Shown here in pieces: positions 18,403 through 26,402 of a stretch of DNA of 64,000 bases. The stretch covers positions 1 through 64,000 of the forward strand of contig CAIRSA010000102.1 in NCBI GenBank assembly GCA_903881085.1. The letters run 5' to 3'. Position 1 is the first letter of the stretch. The number at the start of each line of letters is the position of its first letter. The notes under the pieces are model-generated. The model worked only from the letters and a program-made list of their open reading frames with translations, had not been told where the DNA came from and searched no databases. This DNA is from an uncultured Acidobacteriia bacterium. Lineage in GTDB: Bacteria; Acidobacteriota; Terriglobia; Bryobacterales; Bryobacteraceae. A program made the position numbers and the translations under genes.

Positions 18403-18778
18403 CACTTGACGCGGCAGAGTAATTACTTTTTTTTGTTCCAGGGGATTTTCGTGTCTTCGGCAAAACAACTGTGCGAGCTTCAGACAGCACCGGAATGCCG
18501 TTTGGCATCACCCAGAGGATGTTGCAAACCAAGGGGGATGACGGGCGACCAGCGTCCACAACTGCGCGCAATTCTTCCCTCAGCTGTTTGGGTTCCAAGT
18601 AGCCGCCGGAATACTCTGATAGCCTCAGTTCAATTTCATCGACCAATTTCTCAACCGAAGCATCGGAATTGTGAATGTTCCAAGTTGCCGGGACGAACCA
18701 GTCTTCAAATTCAGAAAGCGAAATACGGCCTTCAAGCCAATCAGATAGACGAGCGCGAATTTGAGAAGCGTTAACCAT
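18368..18778 (-). CDS. Hypothetical protein, 136 aa
   Basis: From ATG 18778 it reads MVNASQIRARLSDWLEGRIS, LSEFEDWFVPATWN and VDEIELRLSEYSGGYLEPKQ. That first part resembles a family of short cytoplasmic proteins of unknown function found in many soil bacteria. The last 50 residues (from RPSSPLVCNIL on) are less regular and may be altered. Its ATG shares the CCATGG palindrome with the start of the divergent gene at 18777. It overlaps the convergent neighbour by 35 bp. Confidence 0.6.
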   Translation of the reverse strand: MVNASQIRARLSDWLEGRISLSEFEDWFVPATWNIHNSDASVEKLVDEIELRLSEYSGGYLEPKQLREELRAVVDAGRPSSPLVCNILWVMPNGIPVLSEARTVVLPKTRKSPGTKKSNYSAASSAISICLNYELA

Positions 18779-19115
18779 GGATCGAACTCCCAACATCAGT
18801 ATAACGCGCTTGGAGCCCCCCGAACTTTGCAGGCTATATAACGAGGGAGGATTCGAGGAGAGAATTAGGCGCGGTGAGCTTAGGCTTGTAGTCAAGCATA
18901 CGAGGATCACGAAGATGGATCACATTCGCAATTGGACGGAGGGAACAGAATCTCAAGAAGTTTATCTGATGGACAAGGACAACAACCCTGTCGTCAAAGG
19001 TCATCGATTCCTTAGACCTGATGGGCAATTGGCTGCGAGCGGAATGCTCGACCCCAAGAGAATCTGGATCAATGGAGTGATTTATGCGCTCAAGTCTCCA
19101 GAACCTAAAGACTGA
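18777..19115 (+). CDS. Hypothetical protein, up to 112 aa
   Basis: Residues 20-105 (LYNEGGFEERIRRGELRLVV, VYLMDKDNNPVVKGHRFLRP, DGQLAASGMLDPKRIWINGV) look like a compact conserved domain with the pattern 'DGxxxxSGxxDPKxxxxxGxxY'. I do not recognise a named family. The first ATG overlaps the start codon of the divergent gene at 18778, leaving no room for a promoter or ribosome site; an internal start a few codons later is possible. No function can be assigned. The 200 bp after it (19116-19314) are non-coding. Confidence 0.55.
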   Translation: MDRTPNISITRLEPPELCRLYNEGGFEERIRRGELRLVVKHTRITKMDHIRNWTEGTESQEVYLMDKDNNPVVKGHRFLRPDGQLAASGMLDPKRIWINGVIYALKSPEPKD

Positions 19116-19314
19116 CGATTGAGTGCAAAGCCGGAACTACTTTTCAGATCTGCAACGCCGATAGCTTGCGTTAGAATCAGCAACAGAGCCGGTCATTCCT
19201 CTAAACAATCCTTGGTAAAATTGTATTAGCCGCCTAGCTCGACGGGGCGAACGCAGGAACCTTGTCCTGCTGGCGGTTACTCCGCATCAAGGCGATTGCT
19301 ACAAGGAGCGATCT

Positions 19315-20883
19315 ATGGCCGTGCATCTCAGCCAGCAGTCTGAATATTCGGCTTTGCTTGAATTGGTTAAGTCCAAACACGTGTTGTGGCTTCAAGAAGA
19401 ATGGTTGCCTGACTGGGAACAGCAGATTAAGGATCTTCACAGGCAAAACCCGACAAGTGCAGGGCGCGCGGCGCAACGAATACGAATCTGCGACGAATTG
19501 CTGTGGACATTGGTTCGGCATGAAATTCAGTGTTATGCGGATATCGCTAAGATGTGGCCAGATGCAGGCATGTTTTCGGAAATACGCTTGAAAGAATTTC
19601 GAGAACTTGTGATGACCTCTGTCCGCAACTTCTTATCGAGCGTGGAGGACCGCAATGAGCAAGACCGCATGGCCGCTGGCGATTTGCCGAAGCAGGCACT
19701 TCCGCAAGATGCCCGTTATTTTCAAGTGGAAACGAGACTCTCCAGTTTGGTTACCGCTCAACTTCGCGTGTTGGAATCGGAAGGAAAGCTCCTCGCTTTT
19801 CGAACTGCAGAATCTTACAACTACGAGTTTGATGCAGCGTTGAAGGCCGGACAAGAAGCGCTTGACCGAAGCCGAAAGGTCCGAGGCTCCGCTCCTGCGC
19901 CCAGCGGAGAATTCAATCTATTGGGCAAAACCGAAGAGGCCTGCCCAAAACCTAGGCCGGAAGACCCTCAACAATCCGATCATTCCAGGGACGTTTCCAC
20001 CGCTTTGGGAACCGCAATGGGGGCGGTGACACAATCTGCTTCCGCCCTTTCCAGCGAAGAAGGCGAACGCGTTTCAGGGGATAATACGATTGAGGTAGCC
20101 GTCAAGCTCTTTGAGGAAAATCCGAATTTCCCATTCGTTCAAGTGCGAATGCGTGAGCGGATGGAAAGCGTCAAACAAGAATCACGTAAAGATGCACTTT
20201 CGCGAGGTGGCAAGGCGTGGCTCGAATACATTCTCTCCTTGCTCGACATCAGGGCGGAGTCTTTCCTTGAACTCGTTTTCGACATCACAACGCAAAACGC
20301 TTTCATAGTGATGCTTGGCGAATTCGCGCGGGTGGCGTGGCAGGAATACACAGGCTGGCCCATTGAGATTTGCCAACCTGCTAGCTCTGACGCGGAGGGC
20401 GACCTGAGGGCAATACACGAAAGAGTGCGGAAGTGGACCACGGATGGCTATAGGCGGCTTACGCTGAACGAGACGGCAACTACCGGCGCCGAAGCCGTGT
20501 TGACGGGGAATGGGCCGGGCGGCAACGGGGAGAAGCGGCGCGCGGCACGCTGGCAGGAAATCGAAATCACATTTGTCAGTGAAGAGCGGATCAGGATCAC
20601 GATAGGTTCGCAGGTTGACACGCGAAACTATAGTGAATTCGGCTTCGACTTCAAACCCTTTGCGCTTGCGACGCTTGCGGACGCCTTCGGCAGTGGCAAG
20701 GACCTCAACGCGCGTTCGTTCCAACAGATCTATTACGGCGGTGGAGTTCACCGGCTCGAATGCCTTCAGTTTCTCGATAGCGGTAATAGCAACGCGAAGC
20801 GCACCGCGCGTCATGTCCAGTTCATCAAGCAGGATCGAAACGGCGTCATTCTGTCGGGCCATACTGTTAACGTGGTAGTTTGA
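19315..20883 (+). CDS. Hypothetical protein, 522 aa, with a doubtful C-terminus
   Basis: An AAGGAG site precedes the ATG by about 6 bases. The protein is helical and charged in its first half (LLELVKSKHVLWLQEEWLPD, DELLWTLVRHEIQCYADIA), has a Ser/Pro/Asp-rich linker at about 195-255, then a second helical region (WLEYILSLLDIRAESFLELV). A short conserved-looking block follows (RWQEIEITFVSEERIRITIG, TRNYSEFGF). After residue about 440 the sequence loses character, while the opposite strand over 20650-20862 reads as a plausible helical protein (MARQNDAVSILLDELDMTRG). The true C-terminus may have been replaced. No family or function recognised. Confidence 0.6.
   Translation: MAVHLSQQSEYSALLELVKSKHVLWLQEEWLPDWEQQIKDLHRQNPTSAGRAAQRIRICDELLWTLVRHEIQCYADIAKMWPDAGMFSEIRLKEFRELVMTSVRNFLSSVEDRNEQDRMAAGDLPKQALPQDARYFQVETRLSSLVTAQLRVLESEGKLLAFRTAESYNYEFDAALKAGQEALDRSRKVRGSAPAPSGEFNLLGKTEEACPKPRPEDPQQSDHSRDVSTALGTAMGAVTQSASALSSEEGERVSGDNTIEVAVKLFEENPNFPFVQVRMRERMESVKQESRKDALSRGGKAWLEYILSLLDIRAESFLELVFDITTQNAFIVMLGEFARVAWQEYTGWPIEICQPASSDAEGDLRAIHERVRKWTTDGYRRLTLNETATTGAEAVLTGNGPGGNGEKRRAARWQEIEITFVSEERIRITIGSQVDTRNYSEFGFDFKPFALATLADAFGSGKDLNARSFQQIYYGGGVHRLECLQFLDSGNSNAKRTARHVQFIKQDRNGVILSGHTVNVVV
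20650..20862 (-). other. Possible antisense gene fragment within the 3' end of the 522-residue ORF
   Basis: On the minus strand ATG 20862 opens MARQNDAVSILLDELDMTRG, GALRVAITAIEKLKAFEPVN and LLERTRVEVLATAEGVRKRR, a regular amphipathic pattern. The plus-strand reading of the same bases (DFKPFALATLADAFGSGKDL) looks less natural. It cannot be settled by eye which strand codes. If the minus strand does, this is a fragment brought in next to the other gene. Confidence 0.3.
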
Positions 20884-21032
20884 AGGGAAAATTCTCAAAC
20901 GAAATTGGTTCAGCAGGTTGGCAGCATGTGGATGTATGGCTCAAGTCATTGCAAGAATAAGGTTTATAGGGGAAACGCAAGTTGGGAGATGTCCAAGTCT
21001 GAAATTGATTTCGCTAAATCTGGAGGTGCAGT

Positions 21033-21256
21033 ATGGGCGGATATGGCAGTACGCGGTGGGGCTATCACCAAACCGCAACGGTAACCGCTGATTGCCTATC
21101 AATCAGCGTCTTTTTCCTCAAGCGTCGAGGCCTATTAGGGGATCGGGCCGCCGGATCGTTAAATTGGAGTCGCGATGGCAAGGTAACCAGCACCATAAGC
21201 TATCAATCGGAGGCGGATGGGCTCAAGCTGAACTACAACCTTAGCCGCTCCACGGT
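21033..21256 (+). pseudogene. 5' part of a 'MGGYGSxRWG' hypothetical protein, truncated at the insertion boundary
   Basis: A GGAGGT site precedes ATG 21033. The product starts MGGYGSTRWGYHQTATVTAD and continues with a 'RRGLL...WSRDGKVTSTISYQSEADGLKLNY' core in short segments. This resembles a family of roughly 180-residue proteins often found near mobile elements and carrying a C-terminal zinc-binding-like part. Homology ends at about 21250, where antisense kinase sequence begins, so the zinc part is lost. The open frame runs on to 21467 only through the opposite strand of the kinase gene. Confidence 0.6.
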
Positions 21257-21647
21257 CATGCAGCCGGAATTCAAATTCCTCCCCGCGCGCGAATGCCGAG
21301 GGTGCGGCTTCCATCAGCGGATGGACGACTGGAACAAAGGCGACGCGCGACGCCGGATGTGCTTCCACGCGACCACCTTGGATCACGATGGTCGCCGATC
21401 CATCAGGCCAGTCGAGGTTGCCATCGGCGAGGCGCTGGCCCGTCGCCGCGATCGCCCGCTGCCGTGAGGCCGCCGCCAGGTCCGCCGCACGCTCCAGCCG
21501 ATCCTGTATTCGTTGCCCTTCCAGCAACCGGTCCTGATCCAGCAGCCGCCATCCCAGCCACAGCAGTGTCAGCAGCGGCACCGCGGCAATTCCACCGGTC
21601 AAAATGGCCAGGCTCCGTGGCGGTAGCGACTTCCCTTTGGAAAACAT
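21257..21647 (-). pseudogene. N-terminal part of split sensor histidine kinase (module 2)
   Basis: From ATG 21647 the frame reads a transmembrane helix (LAILTGGIAAVPLLTLLWLG), then GWRLLDQDRLLEGQRIQDRL, WPDGSATIVIQGGRVEAHPA and SAFARGEEFEFRLHDR. These align with the start of the kinase at 10112-11986 (GWRLLDQERSLDNQRQREQL; AALFAEGEAREFREQF). Homology stops at about 21257, at the junction with foreign DNA. It is the 5' end of the gene whose 3' half lies at 16164-17330. A fragment of about 130 residues with one membrane helix could still be made. Confidence 0.85.
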
Positions 21648-21884
21648 ACTTTCTCGACTCTCCAGTGTACACAGGCGATGTGAGCGCTTTGTGGTGGCTT
21701 TGTGCCGTTTCTGTGACGAGGGTTGGTGGGGCGGCGACTGCCACCGGCGCTGAGCAATAATTGAACTCCGGGACAGTGAAGAAGTTCAACAATGGAGATT
21801 GGTTTCGTACGCAGTCCTTCAAGTAGGTCAGTTGGTTGGCAATAATTGCCAGTTCTGTTAGTGTGAATGAAGGAGGCTCGCCAC

Positions 21885-22187
21885 ATGCCAACACGCAACG
21901 TAAACCTGACAGAACATTTTGACCGGTTCATCGAGACCGGCATTACGTCCGGCCGCTTCAGCAACGCCAGCGAGGTAGTGCGCGAAGGCCTCCGGCTCCT
22001 GGAGCAGCGCGAGCAGGAAGACAGGGCCAAGATCGAGTGGCTACGCGCAGCCGCTAAGGAAGGCTTCGATCAACTCGACCGAGGTGAAGGCATCGAGTTT
22101 GAATCCATGGATGAGTTCGATGCCTTCATTGATCAGATTGGACAGCAAGTCTCTGCCGAGATAGCCTCCGAGCGGAAACTTGACTAA
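21885..22187 (+). CDS. parD: ParD-family antitoxin
   Basis: It is a 100-residue protein starting MPTRNVNLTEHFDRFIETGI, with an AAGGAGG site 8 bases upstream. The ribbon-helix-helix motif (VNLTEHFDRFIETGITSGRF, SNASEVVREGLRLLEQRE) and the acidic tail (FDQLDRGEGIEFESMDEF) are typical of the CC2985/ParD family. It binds its operator and neutralises ParE. The downstream toxin overlaps by 8 bp. An earlier in-frame ATG at 21867 lies over the ribosome site and is not favoured. Confidence 0.88.
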   Translation: MPTRNVNLTEHFDRFIETGITSGRFSNASEVVREGLRLLEQREQEDRAKIEWLRAAAKEGFDQLDRGEGIEFESMDEFDAFIDQIGQQVSAEIASERKLD

Positions 22188-22557
22188 TAAGCGGACTTCT
22201 TCGGGGGTCAGCCTTGCCCCCTCCGCTCGGCACGATGTTCGTGAGGTTTTGCGATGGGGTCAGCAGAAATTCGGCGAAACCGCAGCGGCGCGCTATAAAG
22301 CGCTTATCAAGCAGGCCGTCCGCGATGTCGGCGATGACCCCAATCGGCCAGGCTCGAAAGAACGGCCTGATATTATGATCCAAGGCGCGCGGACATATCA
22401 CCTGCAATTCAGCCGGAACCGGGTAAGCGGCCCAGGCGTTAGAGACCCGCGTCATTTTCTTCTCTATCGCCGCCGCGAAGACGGTTCAGTTGAAGTTGCC
22501 CGCATCCTCCGCGATGACCGTGAGTTGGCTCCTCACCTTCCTGAGGCCTACAGCTAG
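22180..22557 (+). CDS. parE: ParE/RelE-superfamily toxin
   Basis: It is a 125-residue protein. The helical N-terminus (APSARHDVREVLRWGQQKFG) is followed by the ParE core (RYKALIKQAVRDVGDDPNRP), ARTYHLQFSR, HFLLYRR and VARILRDDRELAPHLPEAYS. A TTG at 22180 is the only start that fits, overlapping the end of ParD. ParE toxins usually poison DNA gyrase. Its stop codon lies within the first bases of the 233-bp repeat copy 2. A dead relative is at 5740-5981. Confidence 0.85.
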   Translation: MTNKRTSSGVSLAPSARHDVREVLRWGQQKFGETAAARYKALIKQAVRDVGDDPNRPGSKERPDIMIQGARTYHLQFSRNRVSGPGVRDPRHFLLYRRREDGSVEVARILRDDRELAPHLPEAYS

Positions 22558-22781
22558 TTAAGTGGTTTAAAGTTGACACCAGAAAACGCTTGCTAGCTGC
22601 TCCGAAGGAGTGTTCTATGTTGCTAAGCAGAAATAACTTAGCTTCGCCTCGGGGATTCAACAGCAAAACAGTTGCAGATCAGTGGTGCTAATTATAGCGT
22701 CCCTTTACGATCTATTTTTAAATAGCCGCGCCAAAGAATCCGCCAAAGTATTCTTGTGGGGTAGGCACAAAATCTGGCACA
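22549..22781 (+). repeat. 233-bp direct repeat, copy 2
   Basis: It is the same-length, same-orientation relative of 17331-17563, starting with the last codons of parE (TACAGCTAG) and ending at about AAATCTGGCACA. The two copies flank 5 kb containing the foreign cargo, the 5' end of the split kinase and the ParDE module. 22782-23113 contains nothing recognisable. Confidence 0.8.
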
Positions 22782-23113
22782 GTGAATTGGCAAGGAAAGA
22801 CCGAAACACTAGCGGGCAGTGAGGCATCGTGATCGGTGGTGGGCGCGGCCCTCCCCCCAATGCCAAATATTTTCGGGATTGGGATCCCATGTCCATTTAT
22901 GCCAGTTTTCAGACGCGCTTTTTCTCGGCTCCTCATAGAACACCCCGAACAACAAACTTCCAGACGCATTTGACGGAGGAAGAACGGACAGGGCCGGGCA
23001 ACTTTCTGTTATTGGGTCCACGTATAATTTTGCAACACGTCGAACGACGTGAATGCTGCGCCGTTGAATCGCAAGCCTAAAGCGCCTAGACCAAATCCAT
23101 TGGTGACAAACGT

Positions 23114-23284
23114 AGTCTCATGCCGAGTTTGGCGGCGCTGTTTCATCTGGCGGATTCGGCGGCGCGCGGCGGGGGCGAGACCACCGTTTCCCTTCGTCAC
23201 GCGCAACAGGCGGCGGCATGGTGCGAATACCTGGAATCCCATGCGTGCCGGGTTGGCGGTCGAGCCGTCGTCTGGTGGATGTGA
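23114..23284 (+). pseudogene. Remnant of a DUF3987 (primase/helicase-like) protein, C-terminal piece
   Basis: The frame reads SLMPSLAALFHLADSAA and VSLRHAQQAAAWCEYLESHA, then degenerates to a TGA at 23282. The 'AAxWCEYLExHA' and 'SLxxxFHLxD' motifs resemble the C-terminal part of DUF3987 proteins, which are often encoded on integrated elements and prophages. Nothing upstream continues the match. 23285-23745 shows no gene. Confidence 0.4.
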
Positions 23285-23745
23285 ATGACGCGGGTCGTTG
23301 TGCCGTGTCTGTTAACTATATACGCCGCACGGGTTCAAAGTGTCCGACCTGAGGCCGGACATATTTGGTCAACCGTTAACCAATTCCTGGTTTCCGCCCA
23401 GAGACGGGGAGAAACGCCCTCCGGTGACCGCCACGGATGCGTAAACTTGGCCCACCAAGGCGAACGCGGAGACAAACGGAGAGACGGGTAACGCGCGAAA
23501 CGTCGGCCAGTTGGGGACTTGCGGAAATGGCTATGCTGCCAACAAAAGGCCTGGGATATGTTGCGGGGAAAGTGTTTGGCTCACCGAGCGCGACATTGCA
23601 AGAAATAGAATTTCGTCTTTTCGGACGCGCCTTTGTAATACATTGATTCATAAGATACTTCGGCAAACTGCTAGCGGAGCGGTACCGAAATGATTACCTG
23701 CTCCTCATAATCTCTTGAAAAGCGCGATTCAATCGTCGGCCCTTT

Positions 23746-24222
23746 TTATGGTATCGACAAGAGCCGCCGCACTGTGGCGAGGAGATGCGGAGACAAATAG
23801 AAACTCGTATTGGATAGCTGCGCAACGGCCGCGTCGAAATCCAACAAACCGCTTCGATGAGCAGCGGCCAGCACACCCAGAGTGCCAGTCACGCGAAGAC
23901 TTCGGCGTTCAGCCTCGGCACGTCCATCGAAGTCATCGATCAGCAGACGGCTAGCTTGAATTGACACAGCCAGCGCGATAGCGGCACGCTCGCCGGGGTC
24001 AAGGGTGGTCAGAGTCCCATCAACCGGGGGATCCGGCATAATTTCCAGCCACGCGGGTGGCTGTGCGATCCATGCACGCGCAACAGGCGGCGTTCGACTG
24101 GCGCGAAGTTCAGCGACAACCGTCTGTGGAACGACGACGCGGGTATAAAGAGGCGCGAGGACGTCAACCGCTCCAATCAGTATGAGGTAATTCAGCGGAC
24201 TCGTGTCGGCGACAACGATCAT
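23746..24222 (-). CDS. DUF3368 PIN-domain toxin
   Basis: It is a 158-residue protein: MIVVADTSPLNYLILIGAVD (first catalytic Asp), VVVPQTVVAELRAS (Glu), LDPGERAAIALAV, and LIDDFDGRAEAERRSLRVTG, TLGVLAAAHRSGLL. These are the hallmarks of DUF3368, the PIN toxins paired with UPF0175. The ATG overlaps the antitoxin stop as TAATG at 24220-24224. The predicted role is RNA cleavage when released from its antitoxin. Confidence 0.88.
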   Translation of the reverse strand: MIVVADTSPLNYLILIGAVDVLAPLYTRVVVPQTVVAELRASRTPPVARAWIAQPPAWLEIMPDPPVDGTLTTLDPGERAAIALAVSIQASRLLIDDFDGRAEAERRSLRVTGTLGVLAAAHRSGLLDFDAAVAQLSNTSFYLSPHLLATVRRLLSIP

Positions 24223-24485
24223 TAGGGCGTTGCAGGAATATCCAGACCAGCCAGGTCATGTTCAAAATCTTCGGCCGTGTAAGTCTCGATCGCATGATCT
24301 TTGAGGAGCGCGTCGAGTTCAAATCGCGAAGGAATGTTCAGAAGTGTGCGAAGTTGGAAGGCGGTAATTCGCCGCTCTCGGAAAGCTTCGAGCGCCATGG
24401 CCTGCAATGCCGAGCCTGCAGGATCGTGGTCCGTCAGCTTAAGCGCAACGGCCAGATCATCGGGAACCGTAACGGTGACCTGCAT
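24222..24485 (-). CDS. UPF0175-family antitoxin
   Basis: It is an 87-residue protein (MQVTVTVPDDLAVALKLTDH, MALEAFRERRITAFQLRTLL, FELDALLKDHAIETYTAEDF). The central helix-turn-helix-like region and the final acidic tail follow the UPF0175 pattern. It is the standard partner of the DUF3368 gene with which it overlaps, so this pair forms a complete module, unlike the UPF0175 gene at 12966. Confidence 0.85.
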   Translation of the reverse strand: MQVTVTVPDDLAVALKLTDHDPAGSALQAMALEAFRERRITAFQLRTLLNIPSRFELDALLKDHAIETYTAEDFEHDLAGLDIPATP

Positions 24486-24813
24486 GCTTTGAGTATAACC
24501 GAATTGGATTTGCTATACGAATTTCACCGAGACAGCTCAAGCGGGTATTGGCTCCCCATCTTGGACGCGTTTCGAACTTCTCCCTTCCAAATGCGAGGCT
24601 TAGCGGCCCGATAGTCAAAGGTCGCTAATGGAACAATGATTCTCGACCCGCGCTTGGACGGGTATTTTGAGAGAATCTCATTAAGCAGGCCGCCATGGTA
24701 TTTTGGACTTCGGCATCGACCAGGTTCGAAGGTTAGCCGCTGCGCGTTCGTTCCCATGGAGAAACGCGCCTAGCCGGAGGCCAGTTTCCAGACTGTCGGG
24801 GGAGGGAATACAG

Positions 24814-25410
24814 GTGGTGGACGAAAACGAGGCGTTTGCGAACAGTGGCGTCACCCATTGGCTTAAGCAATGGAAAGAGGGCGACGAACGTGCGCTTGAA
24901 GAAGTGATGGTGCAGACCTATGAAGAACTGCGGCGAGTCGCCTCACGCTACCTCCAGCAGGAGCGGCGGGAGCACACGCTGCAGCCGACCGCGCTCGTTC
25001 ATGAAGTGTACCTTGAGCTCGCAAGCACGCAGATTGGCACGTGGGAAACGCGGGCGCAGTTTGTCGCGGCGACGACTCACATCATGCGGCATCTTCTCAT
25101 CGATCACGCGCGACGCCGTCTGGCTAAGAAGCGCGGCGGCGGACAGGTCCTCTCGCTCGAACTGAGCGACGACATCAGCGCGGTGGAAGATCGCGAAGTC
25201 CTCCAGGTGGATGAGGCGCTGGAGCAGTTGAAGATCGAGTATCCACGTGTGGCTCAGGTTGTGGAGTTACGCTTTTTTGGCGGCCTCAGTCTAGCGGAGT
25301 GCGCGCATCTCATCGGTGCGAATGGCACGGAAATCTCGCTGCGCACCGCTGAGCGCGACTGGAAATTCGCCAAAGCATGGCTGCGGAACTATATTGACCG
25401 CTGCGGATGA
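24814..25410 (+). CDS. ECF sigma factor, TIGR02999-like
   Basis: This 198-residue sigma-70 family protein starts at one of two tandem GTG codons (24814 or 24817), preceded by GGGGGAGGG. Region 2 is seen as THWLKQWKEGDERALEEVMV, QTYEELRRVASRYLQQERR and TLQPTALVHEVYLELAS. Region 4 is seen as LEQLKIEYPRVAQVVELRFF, GGLSLAECAHLIG and TAERDWKFAKAWL. This subclass is frequent in Acidobacteria and Planctomycetes and is often encoded beside Ser/Thr kinases with TPR tails, as here (26403-29039). No anti-sigma gene is adjacent, so regulation may go through the kinase (inferred). Confidence 0.88.
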   Translation: MVDENEAFANSGVTHWLKQWKEGDERALEEVMVQTYEELRRVASRYLQQERREHTLQPTALVHEVYLELASTQIGTWETRAQFVAATTHIMRHLLIDHARRRLAKKRGGGQVLSLELSDDISAVEDREVLQVDEALEQLKIEYPRVAQVVELRFFGGLSLAECAHLIGANGTEISLRTAERDWKFAKAWLRNYIDRCG

Positions 25411-25477
25411 CAGTAGGCGATCGAGATTACCTTGAGGAGAGTGGCGGGTTTGAGAGAGTGGAATCCGCCTCTCAGGT

Positions 25478-26266
25478 ATGAACTCTTTCACCACTCCCAA
25501 TACAATCCGCGTAAGGAACGGGGCGCTGATGTCCGCCCTCGGCTTTTCCATGTTCCTTATCGCAAGTTCCACCTATGCCGGCACCGTCACGTGCACAGGC
25601 GCACTCGCCCCGCCGACCTATAACATCAACGGGATTCTCAGCACGGGCCCGGTTAGTGACGGGCCTGTTACCGGCTCGATCAGCGCCTGTCCGGCGCTGG
25701 TGGTGACCGCATCGGGTAGCCAAGGCGGAGACGGTTCTCACGGCGTGTTGGCCTCGGCGGTCTACTATTTTGCGGTAAGCGGCACGTCCGGCACTACCGT
25801 TACGGTTCTTGTAGATGGGTATCTCGCCACGGCCGCGTCGGCTGCGAATCTGGGATTCGGATTCCAGGAGGCCCAAGCGGATGCAACCCTGGATGTCCAA
25901 AGTAGATTAGGACACTTTATCGCCACGAGCGAATCCGTCGCGTCTCCAGGTCAGACGAAGTCCAATTCCTGGAGTGGCACACTCCGCGTCCCCGTCCTCG
26001 TTGACGATATCAACTCCGTTACCTTGGACGCATCCTTATACCTGCTGTCCGTCAGCGGTGGGTCTGCCTACGCGGATCCGCATATTTACATTGATCCCGC
26101 TACTCCGAATGCGTCCGCTTTCAGCCTTCTGATGAGCCCGGGAGTCGGCAACGCTTTGGCGAGTACGGCGGCTCCGGAACCCTCCACCTGGAGCTTGACT
26201 CTTTCTTGTGTTGCAGCTGGACTTGTGGCTGGGCGGCGCATGAGAAGGAGCCGTGCGTCACAATAG
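25478..26266 (+). CDS. PEP-CTERM sorting-domain protein
   Basis: It is a 262-residue secreted protein. The signal peptide is at about 15-36 (GALMSALGFSMFLIASSTYA). A Gly/Ser/Thr-rich beta domain with no recognised fold follows. The C-terminus is a PEP-CTERM signal: PEPST, a hydrophobic helix (WSLTLSCVAAGLVAG) and the basic end RRMRRSRASQ. Such proteins are processed by an exosortase and exported to the surface or matrix. It lies 67 bp after the sigma factor gene on the same strand, so it may be in its regulon or operon. The start site has a weak ribosome site. Confidence 0.85.
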   Translation: MNSFTTPNTIRVRNGALMSALGFSMFLIASSTYAGTVTCTGALAPPTYNINGILSTGPVSDGPVTGSISACPALVVTASGSQGGDGSHGVLASAVYYFAVSGTSGTTVTVLVDGYLATAASAANLGFGFQEAQADATLDVQSRLGHFIATSESVASPGQTKSNSWSGTLRVPVLVDDINSVTLDASLYLLSVSGGSAYADPHIYIDPATPNASAFSLLMSPGVGNALASTAAPEPSTWSLTLSCVAAGLVAGRRMRRSRASQ

Positions 26267-26402
26267 TCCACGCTAGTGAACCGCGCCGCATGCTGCGTGG
26301 ATTTCGATGAGGCAGGCAGCCGGCCGATTCCCACGACCCCGAGAGCCCGGCGCGTTCCAGAGCTGCCGGGTTCTCTACAGATCATTGCCGCACCCTGAAT
26401 AC

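Larger units (their letters stand above)
17331..21256. mobile_element. Foreign segment (about 3.9 kb) splitting the module 2 histidine kinase
   Basis: Kinase sequence stops at about 17331 and resumes at about 21257, both on the minus strand and in the order expected if one gene was interrupted. About 100 residues of the TPR-like region seen in the paralogue are missing, so the event also deleted DNA or the gene was shorter. The segment carries four genes of unknown function plus a truncated fifth at its right end, and starts with the 233-bp repeat. No transposase or integrase is seen inside, so the mechanism is open. Its bases look less GC-rich than the flanks. The 17564-17901 stretch holds no recognisable gene. 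Confidence 0.7.

Noticed and set aside
24524-24757. 77-codon minus-strand frame upstream of the ECF sigma gene
   Set aside because: No conserved pattern and it overlaps the sigma gene leader; not supported as a gene.
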